Positions 34,587 to 43,585 are shown, numbered from the stretch's first letter. The stretch: DNA of 64,000 nt from QYOJ01 sp964616825 (GCA_964616825.1 CAZTSX010000001.1:1-64000); one strand, 5' to 3'. The notes: generated by a model not told the origin, from the sequence alone. Translations and numbers: made by a program.

Positions 34587-35516
34587 ATGAATATGACTGA
34601 CAAAGCACCGAAAAAGGTGCTAACAAAACTATCTGATCTTGAAGAACTGGCCAGGAGATCAACCAGGAAGAAAAAACTAGTTCTTGCTGTTGCTCAGGAT
34701 TCTCATTGCCTTGAAGCAGTTGTCACTGTAGTGAAAAAGGATTTGCTTGACGCTATACTTGTTGGTTCAACATCTAAAATCAAGGCGATAGCAGATGAGT
34801 TGAACCTGGATATCTCCAAATTGAAGATTGTACAGGAGGAGAGTGATAAAAAAGCCGTTAAGCTGGCTGTAAAAATGGTTCACGATCACGAGGGCGACAT
34901 CCTGATGAAGGGCAATATACCTACAGCTGTTTTCCTCCGTGGTGTGTTGAACAAGGATTACGGACTTCGGAAGAGTGATATCCTGTCGCATTTCACGTTG
35001 TTTGAGCTCCCTACCTATCATAAACTGATTGGTCTGACTGATGCTGCCATGATTATTGCTCCCGATCTGAAAACTAAAATAGCGATTATCAATAATGCTG
35101 TAGATTTCATGAATCGGTTGGGAATTCTCAATCCGAAAGTGGCTTTACTGGGATCGGTAGAGGTGGTCAATGAAGCGATGCCGGCAACAGTGGATGCAGC
35201 GATTATTGCCAAAATGAATCAGCGCAAACAGATCAAAAATTGTATTATTGATGGTCCGTTGGCTTACGATAATGCGGTAAGCATAGAGAGTGCCACACAC
35301 AAAGGTATTGTCAGTGAAGTAGCCGGGGATGCTGACTTGTTGGTTGTTCCTGATATTGAAGCCGGGAATATTCTTTACAAAGCATTTGGTTTTTCAGCCA
35401 ATGCAACACTTGCTGCAAATGTTCTCGGTGCATCGGCTCCCATTGTTCTGACATCTCGCTCTGATACGGAAGAGGCGAAGCAGGCCAGTATCATCATGGC
35501 TGCAGCCGCGAGCTAG
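34587..35516 (+). CDS. ptb: Phosphate butyryltransferase
   Basis: A 309-residue enzyme exchanging CoA for phosphate on butyryl-CoA (or other short and branched acyl-CoA). Seen: the phosphate acetyl/butyryltransferase fold with DILMKGNIPTAVFLRGVLNK, LTDAAMIIAPDLKTKIAIIN and a C-terminal block with VVPDIEAGNILYKAFGF. A purine-rich GGAGGA (34574-34579) seven bases before the ATG is an unusually good ribosome site for this group. Followed 22 bases later by buk; together they make butyrate and ATP. Confidence 0.95.
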   Translation: MNMTDKAPKKVLTKLSDLEELARRSTRKKKLVLAVAQDSHCLEAVVTVVKKDLLDAILVGSTSKIKAIADELNLDISKLKIVQEESDKKAVKLAVKMVHDHEGDILMKGNIPTAVFLRGVLNKDYGLRKSDILSHFTLFELPTYHKLIGLTDAAMIIAPDLKTKIAIINNAVDFMNRLGILNPKVALLGSVEVVNEAMPATVDAAIIAKMNQRKQIKNCIIDGPLAYDNAVSIESATHKGIVSEVAGDADLLVVPDIEAGNILYKAFGFSANATLAANVLGASAPIVLTSRSDTEEAKQASIIMAAAAS

Positions 35517-35538
35517 CGGTAAGCCATAAACTGTATTT

Positions 35539-36615
35539 ATGAATGACATCCGAGTTATCGCTATCAATCCGGGATCTACTTCAACGAAGATAGCTGTCTA
35601 TCAAAATACAGAACCGATTTTCCTGAAAACCATTTACCATTCGACAGAAGAGCTTGCTCCTTTTCATCGGATTACCGATCAGTTTCAGTTTCGGAAGGAT
35701 ATCATCATCCAGCAAATAAAGGAAGCAGATATCGATACCGAGATCGTACGGGCTGTCATGGGTCGTGGTGGATTGTTAAAACCGATCGCTTCAGGAGTAT
35801 ACGAAGTGAATGATGTGATGATTCATGACCTTCAGCACCGGACATTCCGGGAGCATGCCAGCAATCTTGGAGGATTGATTGCTCACGACCTGGCCTTGCA
35901 CCTGGAGGATGCTAAAGCCTATATTGCAGATCCGATCGTAGTAGATGAGCTGGATGATATCGCCCGGTTCGCCGGTCACCCCTTGTTTGAGCGGATCTCG
36001 ATTTTTCATGCGTTGAACCAAAAAGCGACTGCCAGGGATTTTGCCAAAACAATCCAACGGAAATATGACGATCTTAACCTGATTGTTGTACATATGGGTG
36101 GAGGTATCACAGTTGGAGCTCACCAGCGGGGCCGTGTGATAGATGTCAACCAGGGCCTCGACGGAGAGGGCCCGTTTACGCCTGAACGCAGCGGAACCCT
36201 TCCGGTTGGAGAGTTGATAACGATGTGTTCAGAAGGAAAATATAGTGAGGAAGAAATTCGCAGGATGGTCATGGGAAACGGAGGACTTGTAGCTTATCTG
36301 GGGACCAATAATGCGGTTGAAGTTGAAGAAAGGATAGAAGCCGGGGATAAAAACGCCCGGATTATTTACGAGGCGATGGCTTATCAGGTAGCTAAATATG
36401 TCGGTGAGATGTTCACGGTACTCAAAGGGGATGTAGATGCCATCCTCATCACAGGTGGTATTGCGTATGATAAATTATTTGTTTCATGGATCCAGGAACG
36501 TGTCTACCGCCTTGCACCCGTACATGTTTTCCCCGGAGAAGATGAGATGAAGGCATTAGCGATGAATGGCTTTCTGGTGATCAAAGGCGAAATCACCCCG
36601 AAAGAATATTTTTGA
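35539..36615 (+). CDS. buk: Butyrate kinase
   Basis: A 358-residue ASKHA-fold kinase that transfers phosphate from butyryl phosphate to ADP, giving ATP and butyrate. Seen: AINPGSTSTKIAVYQ (phosphate 1), VVHMGGGITVGAHQRGRVID, the long signature DVNQGLDGEGPFTPERSGT and ILITGGIAYD. Partner of ptb. Its stop is followed within six bases by a GTCCCTC-type heptamer array, and elbB converges from the other side. A preference for branched acids such as isobutyrate cannot be excluded. Confidence 0.95.
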   Translation: MNDIRVIAINPGSTSTKIAVYQNTEPIFLKTIYHSTEELAPFHRITDQFQFRKDIIIQQIKEADIDTEIVRAVMGRGGLLKPIASGVYEVNDVMIHDLQHRTFREHASNLGGLIAHDLALHLEDAKAYIADPIVVDELDDIARFAGHPLFERISIFHALNQKATARDFAKTIQRKYDDLNLIVVHMGGGITVGAHQRGRVIDVNQGLDGEGPFTPERSGTLPVGELITMCSEGKYSEEEIRRMVMGNGGLVAYLGTNNAVEVEERIEAGDKNARIIYEAMAYQVAKYVGEMFTVLKGDVDAILITGGIAYDKLFVSWIQERVYRLAPVHVFPGEDEMKALAMNGFLVIKGEITPKEYF

Positions 36616-36620
36616 TCCTC

Positions 36621-36648
36621 TACCCTTGTCCTTCGTCCCTCGTCCCTG
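36621..36648. repeat. GTCCCTC-family heptamer array between buk and elbB
   Basis: TACCCTT (degenerate), GTCCTTC, GTCCCTC, GTCCCTG fill most of the convergent spacer. The same family is found inside the M14 gene at 20715-20735. Confidence 0.7.
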
Positions 36649-36651
36649 AAC

Positions 36652-37299
36652 CTACATCACCTTAAGCATCTCTTTCACCATATTCTCTGTCCCCGCAGCA
36701 ATCTCACTAATTCTGGCTTCTAGCATGTAGCAGGGAGTGGTGAAAAACTTATTATTGGAGTCGATCACAACTTCTCCATGGGTTGTCTGGGTGTAAGTGT
36801 TTCCATGTTTTTCTATGAACCCGCCTGAGGCTGGATCCTGTCCGGTAGTGAGGTTTGCCCCCTGAAAGAGTTTGCCCAGGATAACGGGAGCGATGCACAT
36901 CGCCCCGATTGGTTTTTCGGCAAGAAAAGTCTCTTTTACTACTTTTTCCACATCGGGATCAATGGTACAGTCATCACCCTTGAAAGCCCAGTCACAGAGG
37001 TTCTTGGCACTGCCAAACCCTCCGGCGAGAATGAGAGCATCATAATCGGCCGGATTATATTCGGTGAGAGGCTTGATATCTCCCCGGGCAATCCGGGCCG
37101 ACTCAACGAGTACATTCCTCGTTTCATCTGCCTCCTCACCTTTGAGATGATTGATAACATGAGCTTGCGGGATATCAGGAGCAAAGCACTGATAGGATGC
37201 TCCGAGTTTATCGATCGCTAAGAGGGTCAATACCGCTTCATGGATTTCAGCGCCATCGAAAGCGCCGCAACCGGCTAATACAACTGCAAATTTCTTCAT
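36652..37299 (-). CDS. elbB: ElbB-like DJ-1/PfpI-family protein
   Basis: A 215-residue protein of the DJ-1 superfamily subgroup called ElbB or isoprenoid biosynthesis glyoxalase. Seen: VVLAGCGAFDGAEIHEAVLT at the N-terminus, LILAGGFGSAKNLCDWA and the nucleophile-elbow Cys C135 in GAMCIAP. Reported activity of relatives is a weak glyoxalase; the physiological role is unclear. Transcribed from a -7 box at 37337-37344 that lies only seven bases from the divergent promoter of the nucleotide-sugar operon. Confidence 0.93.
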   Translation of the reverse strand: MKKFAVVLAGCGAFDGAEIHEAVLTLLAIDKLGASYQCFAPDIPQAHVINHLKGEEADETRNVLVESARIARGDIKPLTEYNPADYDALILAGGFGSAKNLCDWAFKGDDCTIDPDVEKVVKETFLAEKPIGAMCIAPVILGKLFQGANLTTGQDPASGGFIEKHGNTYTQTTHGEVVIDSNNKFFTTPCYMLEARISEIAAGTENMVKEMLKVM

Positions 37300-37336
37300 G
37301 ATTTAATCGTTTGATCAAGTATTCGTTTTCATTATC

Positions 37337-37344
37337 CAAAGATA
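37337..37344 (-). promoter_or_regulatory. -7 box of elbB (TATCTTTG)
   Basis: Exact TAnnTTTG on the minus strand, 37 bases before the ATG. Its upstream half overlaps the divergent promoter. Confidence 0.55.
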
Positions 37345-37351
37345 AATATTT

Positions 37352-37359
37352 TACCTTTG
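37352..37359 (+). promoter_or_regulatory. -7 box of the nucleotide-sugar operon (TACCTTTG)
   Basis: Exact TAnnTTTG, 36 bases before ATG 37396, seven bases from the elbB -7 box on the other strand. Confidence 0.55.
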
Positions 37360-37395
37360 CATGAAAATCACTATTCGCAATAAAATACCTGACAG

Positions 37396-38529
37396 ATGAT
37401 GAAGAAAATTCAGATGGTTGACTTGCAGCGGCAGTATCATCATATCAAACCTGAGATTGATAACGGGATTCAGGATGTGATTGATTCATGCGCATTTATC
37501 AACGGTCCGGCTGTCAGATCTTTCCAGGAGGAGCTTGAAAAGTACCTGGGTGCTAAGCATGTCATCCCCTGTGGTAACGGAACCGATGCTCTCCAGGTCT
37601 CAATGATGGCACTGGGTCTGCAGCCTGGGGATGAGGCGATTACAGCCTCTTTCACATTCATTGCTACCGCTGAAGTGATCGCCCTGTTGAAACTTATCCC
37701 GGTATTGGTAGATGTAGATCCCGATACATTCAATATCGATCTGGAAGCCATTGAGCGTGCCATCACACCTAAAACGAAAGCCATCGTTCCGGTCCATCTT
37801 TTCGGACAGTGTGTCCCTATGGAGGAGATCATGGAGATCGCTAAAAAACATAATCTCTATGTCATTGAAGACAACTGTCAGGCTATCGGAGCTGATTACA
37901 TCTTCAAAGATGGTTCCGTGACCAAAGCTGGCACGATCGGGCATATTGGATGTACCTCCTTCTTCCCTTCGAAAAACCTGGGTTGTTATGGGGATGGCGG
38001 AGCCATCTTCACGAATGATGATGAACTCGCTAAACAGCTTCGGGTAATCGTCAATCATGGGATGACAGTCAGGTATTACCACGATTACATTGGGGTGAAT
38101 TCCCGGTTAGACAGCATTCAGGCAGCCGTCTTAAAGGTAAAGTTGCAACGGCTGGATGAATATGCCGCCAGGCGCCGGGCTGCGGCTGATTATTATGACA
38201 ACGCTTTCGCCGGGCACCCTAACCTGAAGATTCCGGCCCGGTATAGCCAATCCACACACGTGTTTCATCAATATACGCTGGTAACAAAAGATGTTGACCG
38301 GAAAGGATTACTTGACCATCTGGCATCCAAAGAGATCCCGGCTATGATCTATTACCCGGTTCCTCTCCATATGCAGAAAGCTTATATTGATCCCCGTTAC
38401 AAGCCTGGCGACTTCCCTGTAACGGAATTCCTCTCTGAGCATGTGATCTCGTTACCGATGCATACCGAACTGGATGAGGAACAGCTGGAGTACATTACTA
38501 CTTCCGTCCTTGAATTTTTAACCCGTTGA
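37396..38529 (+). CDS. DegT/DnrJ/EryC1/StrS aminotransferase (WbpE-like)
   Basis: A 377-residue PLP sugar aminotransferase. Seen: IPCGNGTDALQVSMMAL, SFTFIATAEV, VPVHLFGQ and the PLP lysine K193 in TSFFPSKNLGCYGDGG. Known: WbpE makes the 3-amino sugar from UDP-2-acetamido-3-keto-glucuronate using glutamate. With the three genes downstream it forms a WbpA/B/D/E-type set for UDP-2,3-diacetamido-2,3-dideoxy-glucuronate. Four bases separate it from the acetyltransferase gene. Specificity is inferred from the set, not from residues. Confidence 0.9.
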   Translation: MMKKIQMVDLQRQYHHIKPEIDNGIQDVIDSCAFINGPAVRSFQEELEKYLGAKHVIPCGNGTDALQVSMMALGLQPGDEAITASFTFIATAEVIALLKLIPVLVDVDPDTFNIDLEAIERAITPKTKAIVPVHLFGQCVPMEEIMEIAKKHNLYVIEDNCQAIGADYIFKDGSVTKAGTIGHIGCTSFFPSKNLGCYGDGGAIFTNDDELAKQLRVIVNHGMTVRYYHDYIGVNSRLDSIQAAVLKVKLQRLDEYAARRRAAADYYDNAFAGHPNLKIPARYSQSTHVFHQYTLVTKDVDRKGLLDHLASKEIPAMIYYPVPLHMQKAYIDPRYKPGDFPVTEFLSEHVISLPMHTELDEEQLEYITTSVLEFLTR

Positions 38530-38533
38530 TGCT

Positions 38534-39115
38534 ATGGAAAAGGAGTATTTTGCGCACGAAACAGCGGTGATTGATGAGGGTTGTAAGATCGGAAAAGGAA
38601 CCAGGATCTGGCATTTTTCACATATTATGACAGGTTGTGAAATCGGTGAAAATTGTAACTTCGGACAAAATGTATTGGTCTCTCCCGACGTGAAGCTGGG
38701 ACGAAATGTGAAGGTGCAAAATAATGTCTCCATCTATACCGGGGTGATCTGTGAAGATGATGTCTTTCTGGGCCCCTCCATGGTTTTTACCAATATGAAC
38801 AATCCCCGGAGTGCTGTGATCCGGAGAGATCAATATGTTGAAACACTTGTTAAAAGAGGCGCTTCCATTGGTGCCAATGCCACGATTCTATGTGGTCACA
38901 TGATCGGTGAGTTTTCTTTTATTGGCGCCGGCGCTGTGGTTACCAAAGATGTTCCTGCCTATGCGTTAATTATCGGAAACCCGGGTCTTCAGGTGGGTTG
39001 GATGAGTGAATATGGCCACCGTTTGGAGTTTGATGACCATGGAATAGCGATCTGTCCCGAGAGCCAGGAGAGGTATCAGCTGACAGATGGAATTGTAACA
39101 AAACTAGGGATATAA
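38534..39115 (+). CDS. Left-handed beta-helix N-acetyltransferase (WbpD-like)
   Basis: A 193-residue hexapeptide-repeat transferase. Seen: AVIDEGCKIGKGTRIWHFSH, CNFGQNVLVSPDVKLG, and further turns to GAGAVVTKDVPAYALIIGNPG. Known: WbpD acetylates the 3-amino group made by WbpE. It sits between the aminotransferase and the 3-dehydrogenase (two bases before the next ATG), as in characterised wbp/wlb clusters. This step would yield the diacetamido sugar. Confidence 0.9.
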   Translation: MEKEYFAHETAVIDEGCKIGKGTRIWHFSHIMTGCEIGENCNFGQNVLVSPDVKLGRNVKVQNNVSIYTGVICEDDVFLGPSMVFTNMNNPRSAVIRRDQYVETLVKRGASIGANATILCGHMIGEFSFIGAGAVVTKDVPAYALIIGNPGLQVGWMSEYGHRLEFDDHGIAICPESQERYQLTDGIVTKLGI

Positions 39116-39117
39116 GT

Positions 39118-40107
39118 ATGACCACAAAAAAACACCCCCTGAATTTTGCGCTGATCGGTGCAGCCGGTTTCGTTGCTCCCAGGCATATGAAGGCGATTAA
39201 AGAGACGGGCAATAACCTGCTTGCTGCGCTTGACCCCTATGATGGGGTGGGGATTATGGATAGCTATTTTCCGGAAACTGATTTTTTCATTGAACCGGAA
39301 CGGTTTGACAGACACCTGGATAAATTACGGCGGCTGGCGCATAACAAAACAAAGCATCTCGACAAAATGGTTAAGTATGTGAGTATCTGTTCGCCGAATT
39401 ACATGCATGATGCACATATTCGACTGGCATTGAGGAATGAAGCACACGCCATTTGCGAAAAACCGATCGTGCTGAATCCCTGGAATGTGGATGCACTCAG
39501 GATCATTGAAAAAGAATCCGAAAAAAAAGTCTATACGGTCTTGCAACTGAGATATCATCCGGCAATCCTGGAGTTGAAAAAGAAAATTGAAAAGGGGCCG
39601 AAAGGGAAGATCCATGATATCGATCTGACCTACATCACCTCACGAGGAAAGTGGTATTATCGCTCGTGGAAGGGCAATATCGAGAAATCAGGAGGAATTG
39701 CTACCAACATAGGGGTACATTTTTTTGATATGCTTACATGGATCTTTGGCAAGGTAACGGGAAACCAGGTCCATATGCTGACACCCTTCAAAGCAGCCGG
39801 GCTTCTTCAGTTAGAAAAAGCGAACATCCGCTGGTTTTTGAGCCTTGATAACGAAGACCTTCCTTCTGCCATCAGAAAAAACGGAAAAAGCACCTACCGC
39901 TCGCTTAAAATTGACGGGAACGAAGTTGAATTCAGTGATGGGTTCACCAACCTTCATACCATCACTTATCAGGAGATCCTGAATGGAAGGGGATATGGTC
40001 TGACTGATAGCAAAGCCAGTATCAATACAGTTTATGAAATCCGAAACTCCTCACCGACAGGGTTGAAAGGAGATTATCACCCCCTGTTGAAAAATATCAA
40101 ACGATAA
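39118..40107 (+). CDS. Gfo/Idh/MocA oxidoreductase (WbpB/WlbA-like)
   Basis: A 329-residue NAD-dependent enzyme. Seen: N-terminal Rossmann motif NFALIGAAGFVAPRHMKAIK, SICSPNYMHDAHIRLAL, the CEKPIVLNPWN motif, and LQLRYHPAILELKKKI, all close to WlbA/WbpB. Known: it oxidises the 3-hydroxyl of UDP-N-acetylglucuronate. Its expected partners, WbpE-like and WbpD-like, precede it and the 6-dehydrogenase follows after 38 bases. Confidence 0.92.
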   Translation: MTTKKHPLNFALIGAAGFVAPRHMKAIKETGNNLLAALDPYDGVGIMDSYFPETDFFIEPERFDRHLDKLRRLAHNKTKHLDKMVKYVSICSPNYMHDAHIRLALRNEAHAICEKPIVLNPWNVDALRIIEKESEKKVYTVLQLRYHPAILELKKKIEKGPKGKIHDIDLTYITSRGKWYYRSWKGNIEKSGGIATNIGVHFFDMLTWIFGKVTGNQVHMLTPFKAAGLLQLEKANIRWFLSLDNEDLPSAIRKNGKSTYRSLKIDGNEVEFSDGFTNLHTITYQEILNGRGYGLTDSKASINTVYEIRNSSPTGLKGDYHPLLKNIKR

Positions 40108-40145
40108 TAATACACCACTCAAAACAAAAAAATCCATCCTGTTTT

Positions 40146-41441
40146 ATGAACCTATACGAGAATCTACTGACGAAAGAAACGAGCCTGTCAGTGATCGGGC
40201 TTGGTTATGTCGGACTCCCTATTGCACTTGAATTCGCCCGGAAGATAAGGGTGGTTGGCTTTGATATCAACGAAGAACGAGTTGAGATGATGCGTAACCG
40301 GATAGACCCCAGTGAAGAGATACCGCCGGAAGACTTTGACGGATGTGACATCTCGTTTACCTCCAACCCGGATGATCTAAAGGAGTGCTCTTTTCATATA
40401 GTAGCCGTCCCAACTCCTATCAACAACCATAACCAGCCTGACCTGACACCGCTGATCAAAGCGAGTGAGACAGTTGGGAAGATCCTGAAAAAGGGAGATT
40501 ATGTGGTGTTTGAATCCACGGTATATCCGGGTGCTACAGAAGAAGATTGTGTTCCCATCCTCGAAGAGCTATCCGGCCTGAAAATGGGTCCGGATTTTAA
40601 AGTGGGGTATTCTCCCGAACGGATCAATCCGGGTGATAAGGTGAACACACTTTCAACAGTCATAAAAATTGTCTCCGGAAACGATGAAGAAGCACTCGAT
40701 ATAGTTGCGAAAACATATGAGTTGGTCGCAACAGCAGGAGTACACAGAGCACCTTCGCTGAAAGTAGCTGAAGCAGCCAAGATCATTGAAAATGCACAGC
40801 GCGACATCAATATCGCATTCATGAATGAGCTCTCGATCATTTTCAGCAGGATGGATGTTAATATTTATGATGTACTGGATGCTGCAGGAACCAAATGGAA
40901 CTTCCTGAAGTTCTATCCTGGTCTGGTGGGAGGCCACTGCATCGGGATTGATCCATATTACCTGACTTACAAAGCAGAGGAGTATCGTTTTCATGCCCGT
41001 GTGATAAATGCCGGCAGATATATCAACGATTCCATGGGATTTTATGTGGCCAAGCAGATTGTTAAGAAACTGATTGTAGCCAAAAAGAGTGTTTTTCATG
41101 CCAGGGCGCTGGTGATGGGAACCACTTTCAAGGAAAATGTTAGCGATATACGTAACAGCCGGATAGCTGACCTTGTATCGGAGTTAAACCAGTATGGAGT
41201 GGATGTGGACGTAACAGATCCTTATGCTAACAGCGATGAGTTACAGGAGGAATATGGCTATCAACTTGTTGAAAAAATAAGGGATGATTACGATGTCGTG
41301 ATAGTGGCTGTGAGTCACCAGCCCTATTATGATCTCACAGAAGAGTACTTCAAAGGAATAATGGGCGAGAATGGGATTTTGGTCGACGTAAAAGGAATAT
41401 ACCGGAATAAAGTAAAAGATTTAGTATATTGGAGCCTTTAG
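40146..41441 (+). CDS. UDP-N-acetyl-hexosamine 6-dehydrogenase (WbpA/WbpO/TviB type)
   Basis: A 431-residue nucleotide-sugar dehydrogenase that oxidises C6 of a UDP-HexNAc to a uronate in two NAD+ steps. Seen: SVIGLGYVGLPIALEF (Rossmann), ESTVYPGATEEDC, GYSPERINPGDK and the catalytic C265 in GGHCIGIDPYYL. It supplies the first intermediate for the WbpB/E/D-like enzymes upstream. GlcNAc versus GalNAc as substrate cannot be read. A TTACGAT-type heptamer array starts four bases after its stop. Confidence 0.93.
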   Translation: MNLYENLLTKETSLSVIGLGYVGLPIALEFARKIRVVGFDINEERVEMMRNRIDPSEEIPPEDFDGCDISFTSNPDDLKECSFHIVAVPTPINNHNQPDLTPLIKASETVGKILKKGDYVVFESTVYPGATEEDCVPILEELSGLKMGPDFKVGYSPERINPGDKVNTLSTVIKIVSGNDEEALDIVAKTYELVATAGVHRAPSLKVAEAAKIIENAQRDINIAFMNELSIIFSRMDVNIYDVLDAAGTKWNFLKFYPGLVGGHCIGIDPYYLTYKAEEYRFHARVINAGRYINDSMGFYVAKQIVKKLIVAKKSVFHARALVMGTTFKENVSDIRNSRIADLVSELNQYGVDVDVTDPYANSDELQEEYGYQLVEKIRDDYDVVIVAVSHQPYYDLTEEYFKGIMGENGILVDVKGIYRNKVKDLVYWSL

Positions 41442-41445
41442 TTAA

Positions 41446-41473
41446 TTACGATTTTCGATTAACGATTTACGAA
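41446..41473. repeat. TTACGAT heptamer array between the 6-dehydrogenase and galE
   Basis: TTACGAT, TTTCGAT, TAACGAT, TTACGAA in tandem. On the other strand the unit is ATCGTAA, the same word as the six-copy array at 45461-45502. Confidence 0.8.
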
Positions 41474-41483
41474 TTTAACTAAG

Positions 41484-42518
41484 ATGAAGGTATTGGTAAC
41501 AGGGGGGACGGGGTATATCGGGTCTCACACTGCTGTGGAGCTTCAGGAAAAAGGGTATGAGGTCATTATCGTCGATAACTTATCTAACTCGTCGATCGAA
41601 GTATTGGATAACATTGAAAAGATCACTGGCGTGAAGCCCCTTTTTGAGCAATTTGATCTGACTGATCCGGAGCGAACTGCAGCCTTCTTTAAACAAAATA
41701 ACGATATCTGTGCCATCATCCATTTTGCAGCTTTCAAAGCAGTAGGAGAGTCGGTAGAGAAGCCACTGATGTATTACCGCAATAACCTGATTTCCCTGAT
41801 TAATATCTTGCAGGGGATGATTGACAATGGGATCGAAAATATTGTTTTCTCATCCTCCTGTACGGTTTATGGCCAGCCCGACAAGTTGCCTGTTAGCGAA
41901 GACTCCCCGATAAAAAAAGCCTGGTCACCATATGGCAACACCAAACAGATGTCGGAGGAGATCATCACATTTACCAGCGATGTAAATGATATCCAAGCCA
42001 TTCTGCTAAGGTATTTCAATCCGATCGGTGCGCATGAGTCAGCGTTGATAGGCGAACTTCCTATCGGCATTCCCAACTGCCTGATGCCATACATCACACA
42101 AACGGCTATTGGAATCCGGGAATACCTTCGCATATGGGGTGATGATTATCCAACACCCGACGGGACAGCTATCCGGGATTACATCCATGTAGTAGATTTG
42201 GCAAAAGCACATGTGATTGCCATTGAACGGATGATTGAGCAAAAAGGCAAAGAAAAGGTAGAGGTTTTCAATCTTGGTACCGGAAATGGCTTCTCGGTGA
42301 TGGAGGTGATCAACTCGTTTGAAAGATCAACTGGGGTGAAGTTAAATTACGAGATCATGGGGCGCCGGCCCGGGGATGTGGTCGAGGTTTGGTCCGACAC
42401 AGAGTATGCGAACAAGGAGCTGGGCTGGACTGCCGAGAAGAGCCTGGATGAAATGACGAAATCGGCCTGGAACTGGGAAAAGGCGCTGGAAACAAAGCGA
42501 ATAGCGAATAGCGAATAG
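41484..42518 (+). CDS. galE: UDP-glucose 4-epimerase
   Basis: A 344-residue SDR enzyme interconverting UDP-glucose and UDP-galactose (or the N-acetyl forms). Seen: VTGGTGYIGSHTAVELQ, HFAAFKAVGESVEKP, catalytic SSSCTVYG and YGNTK (Tyr/Lys), and LRYFNPIGAHESALIGE. Odd: the last codons (KRIANSE) and the stop TAG are supplied by a GCGAATA heptamer array, so the original C-terminus may have been altered. RfbB starts 11 bases later. Confidence 0.95.
   Translation: MKVLVTGGTGYIGSHTAVELQEKGYEVIIVDNLSNSSIEVLDNIEKITGVKPLFEQFDLTDPERTAAFFKQNNDICAIIHFAAFKAVGESVEKPLMYYRNNLISLINILQGMIDNGIENIVFSSSCTVYGQPDKLPVSEDSPIKKAWSPYGNTKQMSEEIITFTSDVNDIQAILLRYFNPIGAHESALIGELPIGIPNCLMPYITQTAIGIREYLRIWGDDYPTPDGTAIRDYIHVVDLAKAHVIAIERMIEQKGKEKVEVFNLGTGNGFSVMEVINSFERSTGVKLNYEIMGRRPGDVVEVWSDTEYANKELGWTAEKSLDEMTKSAWNWEKALETKRIANSE
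42497..42517 (+). repeat. GCGAATA heptamer array at the galE 3' end
   Basis: Three perfect GCGAATA units. The galE stop codon (42516-42518) falls at the end of the third unit. Confidence 0.8.
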
Positions 42519-42529
42519 CAAACAACGGT

Positions 42530-43585
42530 ATGAAAACAATCCTAATTACAGGTGGAGCAGGATTTATCGGGTCTCATGTGGTTCGGTTATTTGTCAACAA
42601 GTATCAGGATTACAAGATCATTAACCTGGATAACCTTACCTATGCCGGTAATCTGGCCAACCTCGCAGATGTGGAGAAGATGCCCAATTACGAGTTTATC
42701 AAAGCTGACATCATAGAGGGTGTCACCATGATGGAGATCTTCAGGGCATATAAGGTGAATGGAGTGATTCACCTGGCGGCCGAATCTCATGTTGACCGGT
42801 CGATCAGCAGTCCGATGGAGTTTATCCATGCCAATATCGTAGGAACAGTAAACTTGTTGAATGCAGCAAGAATTGCCTGGAAAGATAATTTGGAAAACGA
42901 AAATAGATTTTATCATATCTCTACCGATGAAGTTTATGGTTCTCTGGGTGATACCGGATTTTTCACGGAATCAACGGCATATGATCCGAGAAGCCCTTAT
43001 TCGGCATCCAAAGCGAGCTCCGACCACCTGGTCAGAGCTTATTACCATACCTATAAATTACCAGTGGTTTTGTCAAATTGCTCAAACAATTATGGTTCGT
43101 TTCAATTTCCTGAAAAGCTGATCCCGCTGGCTATTCACAACATCAGAAATAACAAGCAGATCCCCGTATATGGCAAAGGGGAAAATATCCGTGACTGGCT
43201 ATATGTCGAGGATCATGCTATTGCTATCGACCTGATCTATCACTGGGGCCTCAACGGGGAGACATACAACATCGGGGGACAAAATGAATGGAAGAACATT
43301 GACCTGATCCGTTTGATGTGTAAGATTATGGATGGAAAACTAGACCGTGAACCGGGTACTTCTGAGCAACTGATCACATTTGTGAAAGACCGTGCCGGTC
43401 ATGATCTTCGATATGCTATCGATTCATCCAAAATCCAGGAGGAACTGGGCTGGAAACCCTCCCTGCAGTTTGAAGAGGGACTTGAAAAGACCATCGACTG
43501 GTACCTGGCTAACGAGAAGTGGATGACGAATGTCACTTCCGGCGACTACCAGAAGTATTATGAGGAGCAGTACCTGAAAAGATAA
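42530..43585 (+). CDS. rfbB: dTDP-glucose 4,6-dehydratase
   Basis: A 351-residue extended SDR enzyme that makes dTDP-4-keto-6-deoxyglucose for rhamnose and other deoxysugars. Seen: LITGGAGFIGSHVVRLF, HLAAESHVDRSI, STDEVYGSLG, YSASKASSDHLVRAY and SNCSNNYGSFQFPEKLIP. Its stop lies directly before an N gap. No rfbA, C or D is visible; they could lie elsewhere. Confidence 0.96.
   Translation: MKTILITGGAGFIGSHVVRLFVNKYQDYKIINLDNLTYAGNLANLADVEKMPNYEFIKADIIEGVTMMEIFRAYKVNGVIHLAAESHVDRSISSPMEFIHANIVGTVNLLNAARIAWKDNLENENRFYHISTDEVYGSLGDTGFFTESTAYDPRSPYSASKASSDHLVRAYYHTYKLPVVLSNCSNNYGSFQFPEKLIPLAIHNIRNNKQIPVYGKGENIRDWLYVEDHAIAIDLIYHWGLNGETYNIGGQNEWKNIDLIRLMCKIMDGKLDREPGTSEQLITFVKDRAGHDLRYAIDSSKIQEELGWKPSLQFEEGLEKTIDWYLANEKWMTNVTSGDYQKYYEEQYLKR

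Noticed and set aside
37361..37399. Twelve-codon leader peptide overlapping the aminotransferase start (MKITIRNKIPDR)
   Set aside because: Its ATG lies only two bases after the -7 box, at or before the expected transcript start, so it is probably not translated.
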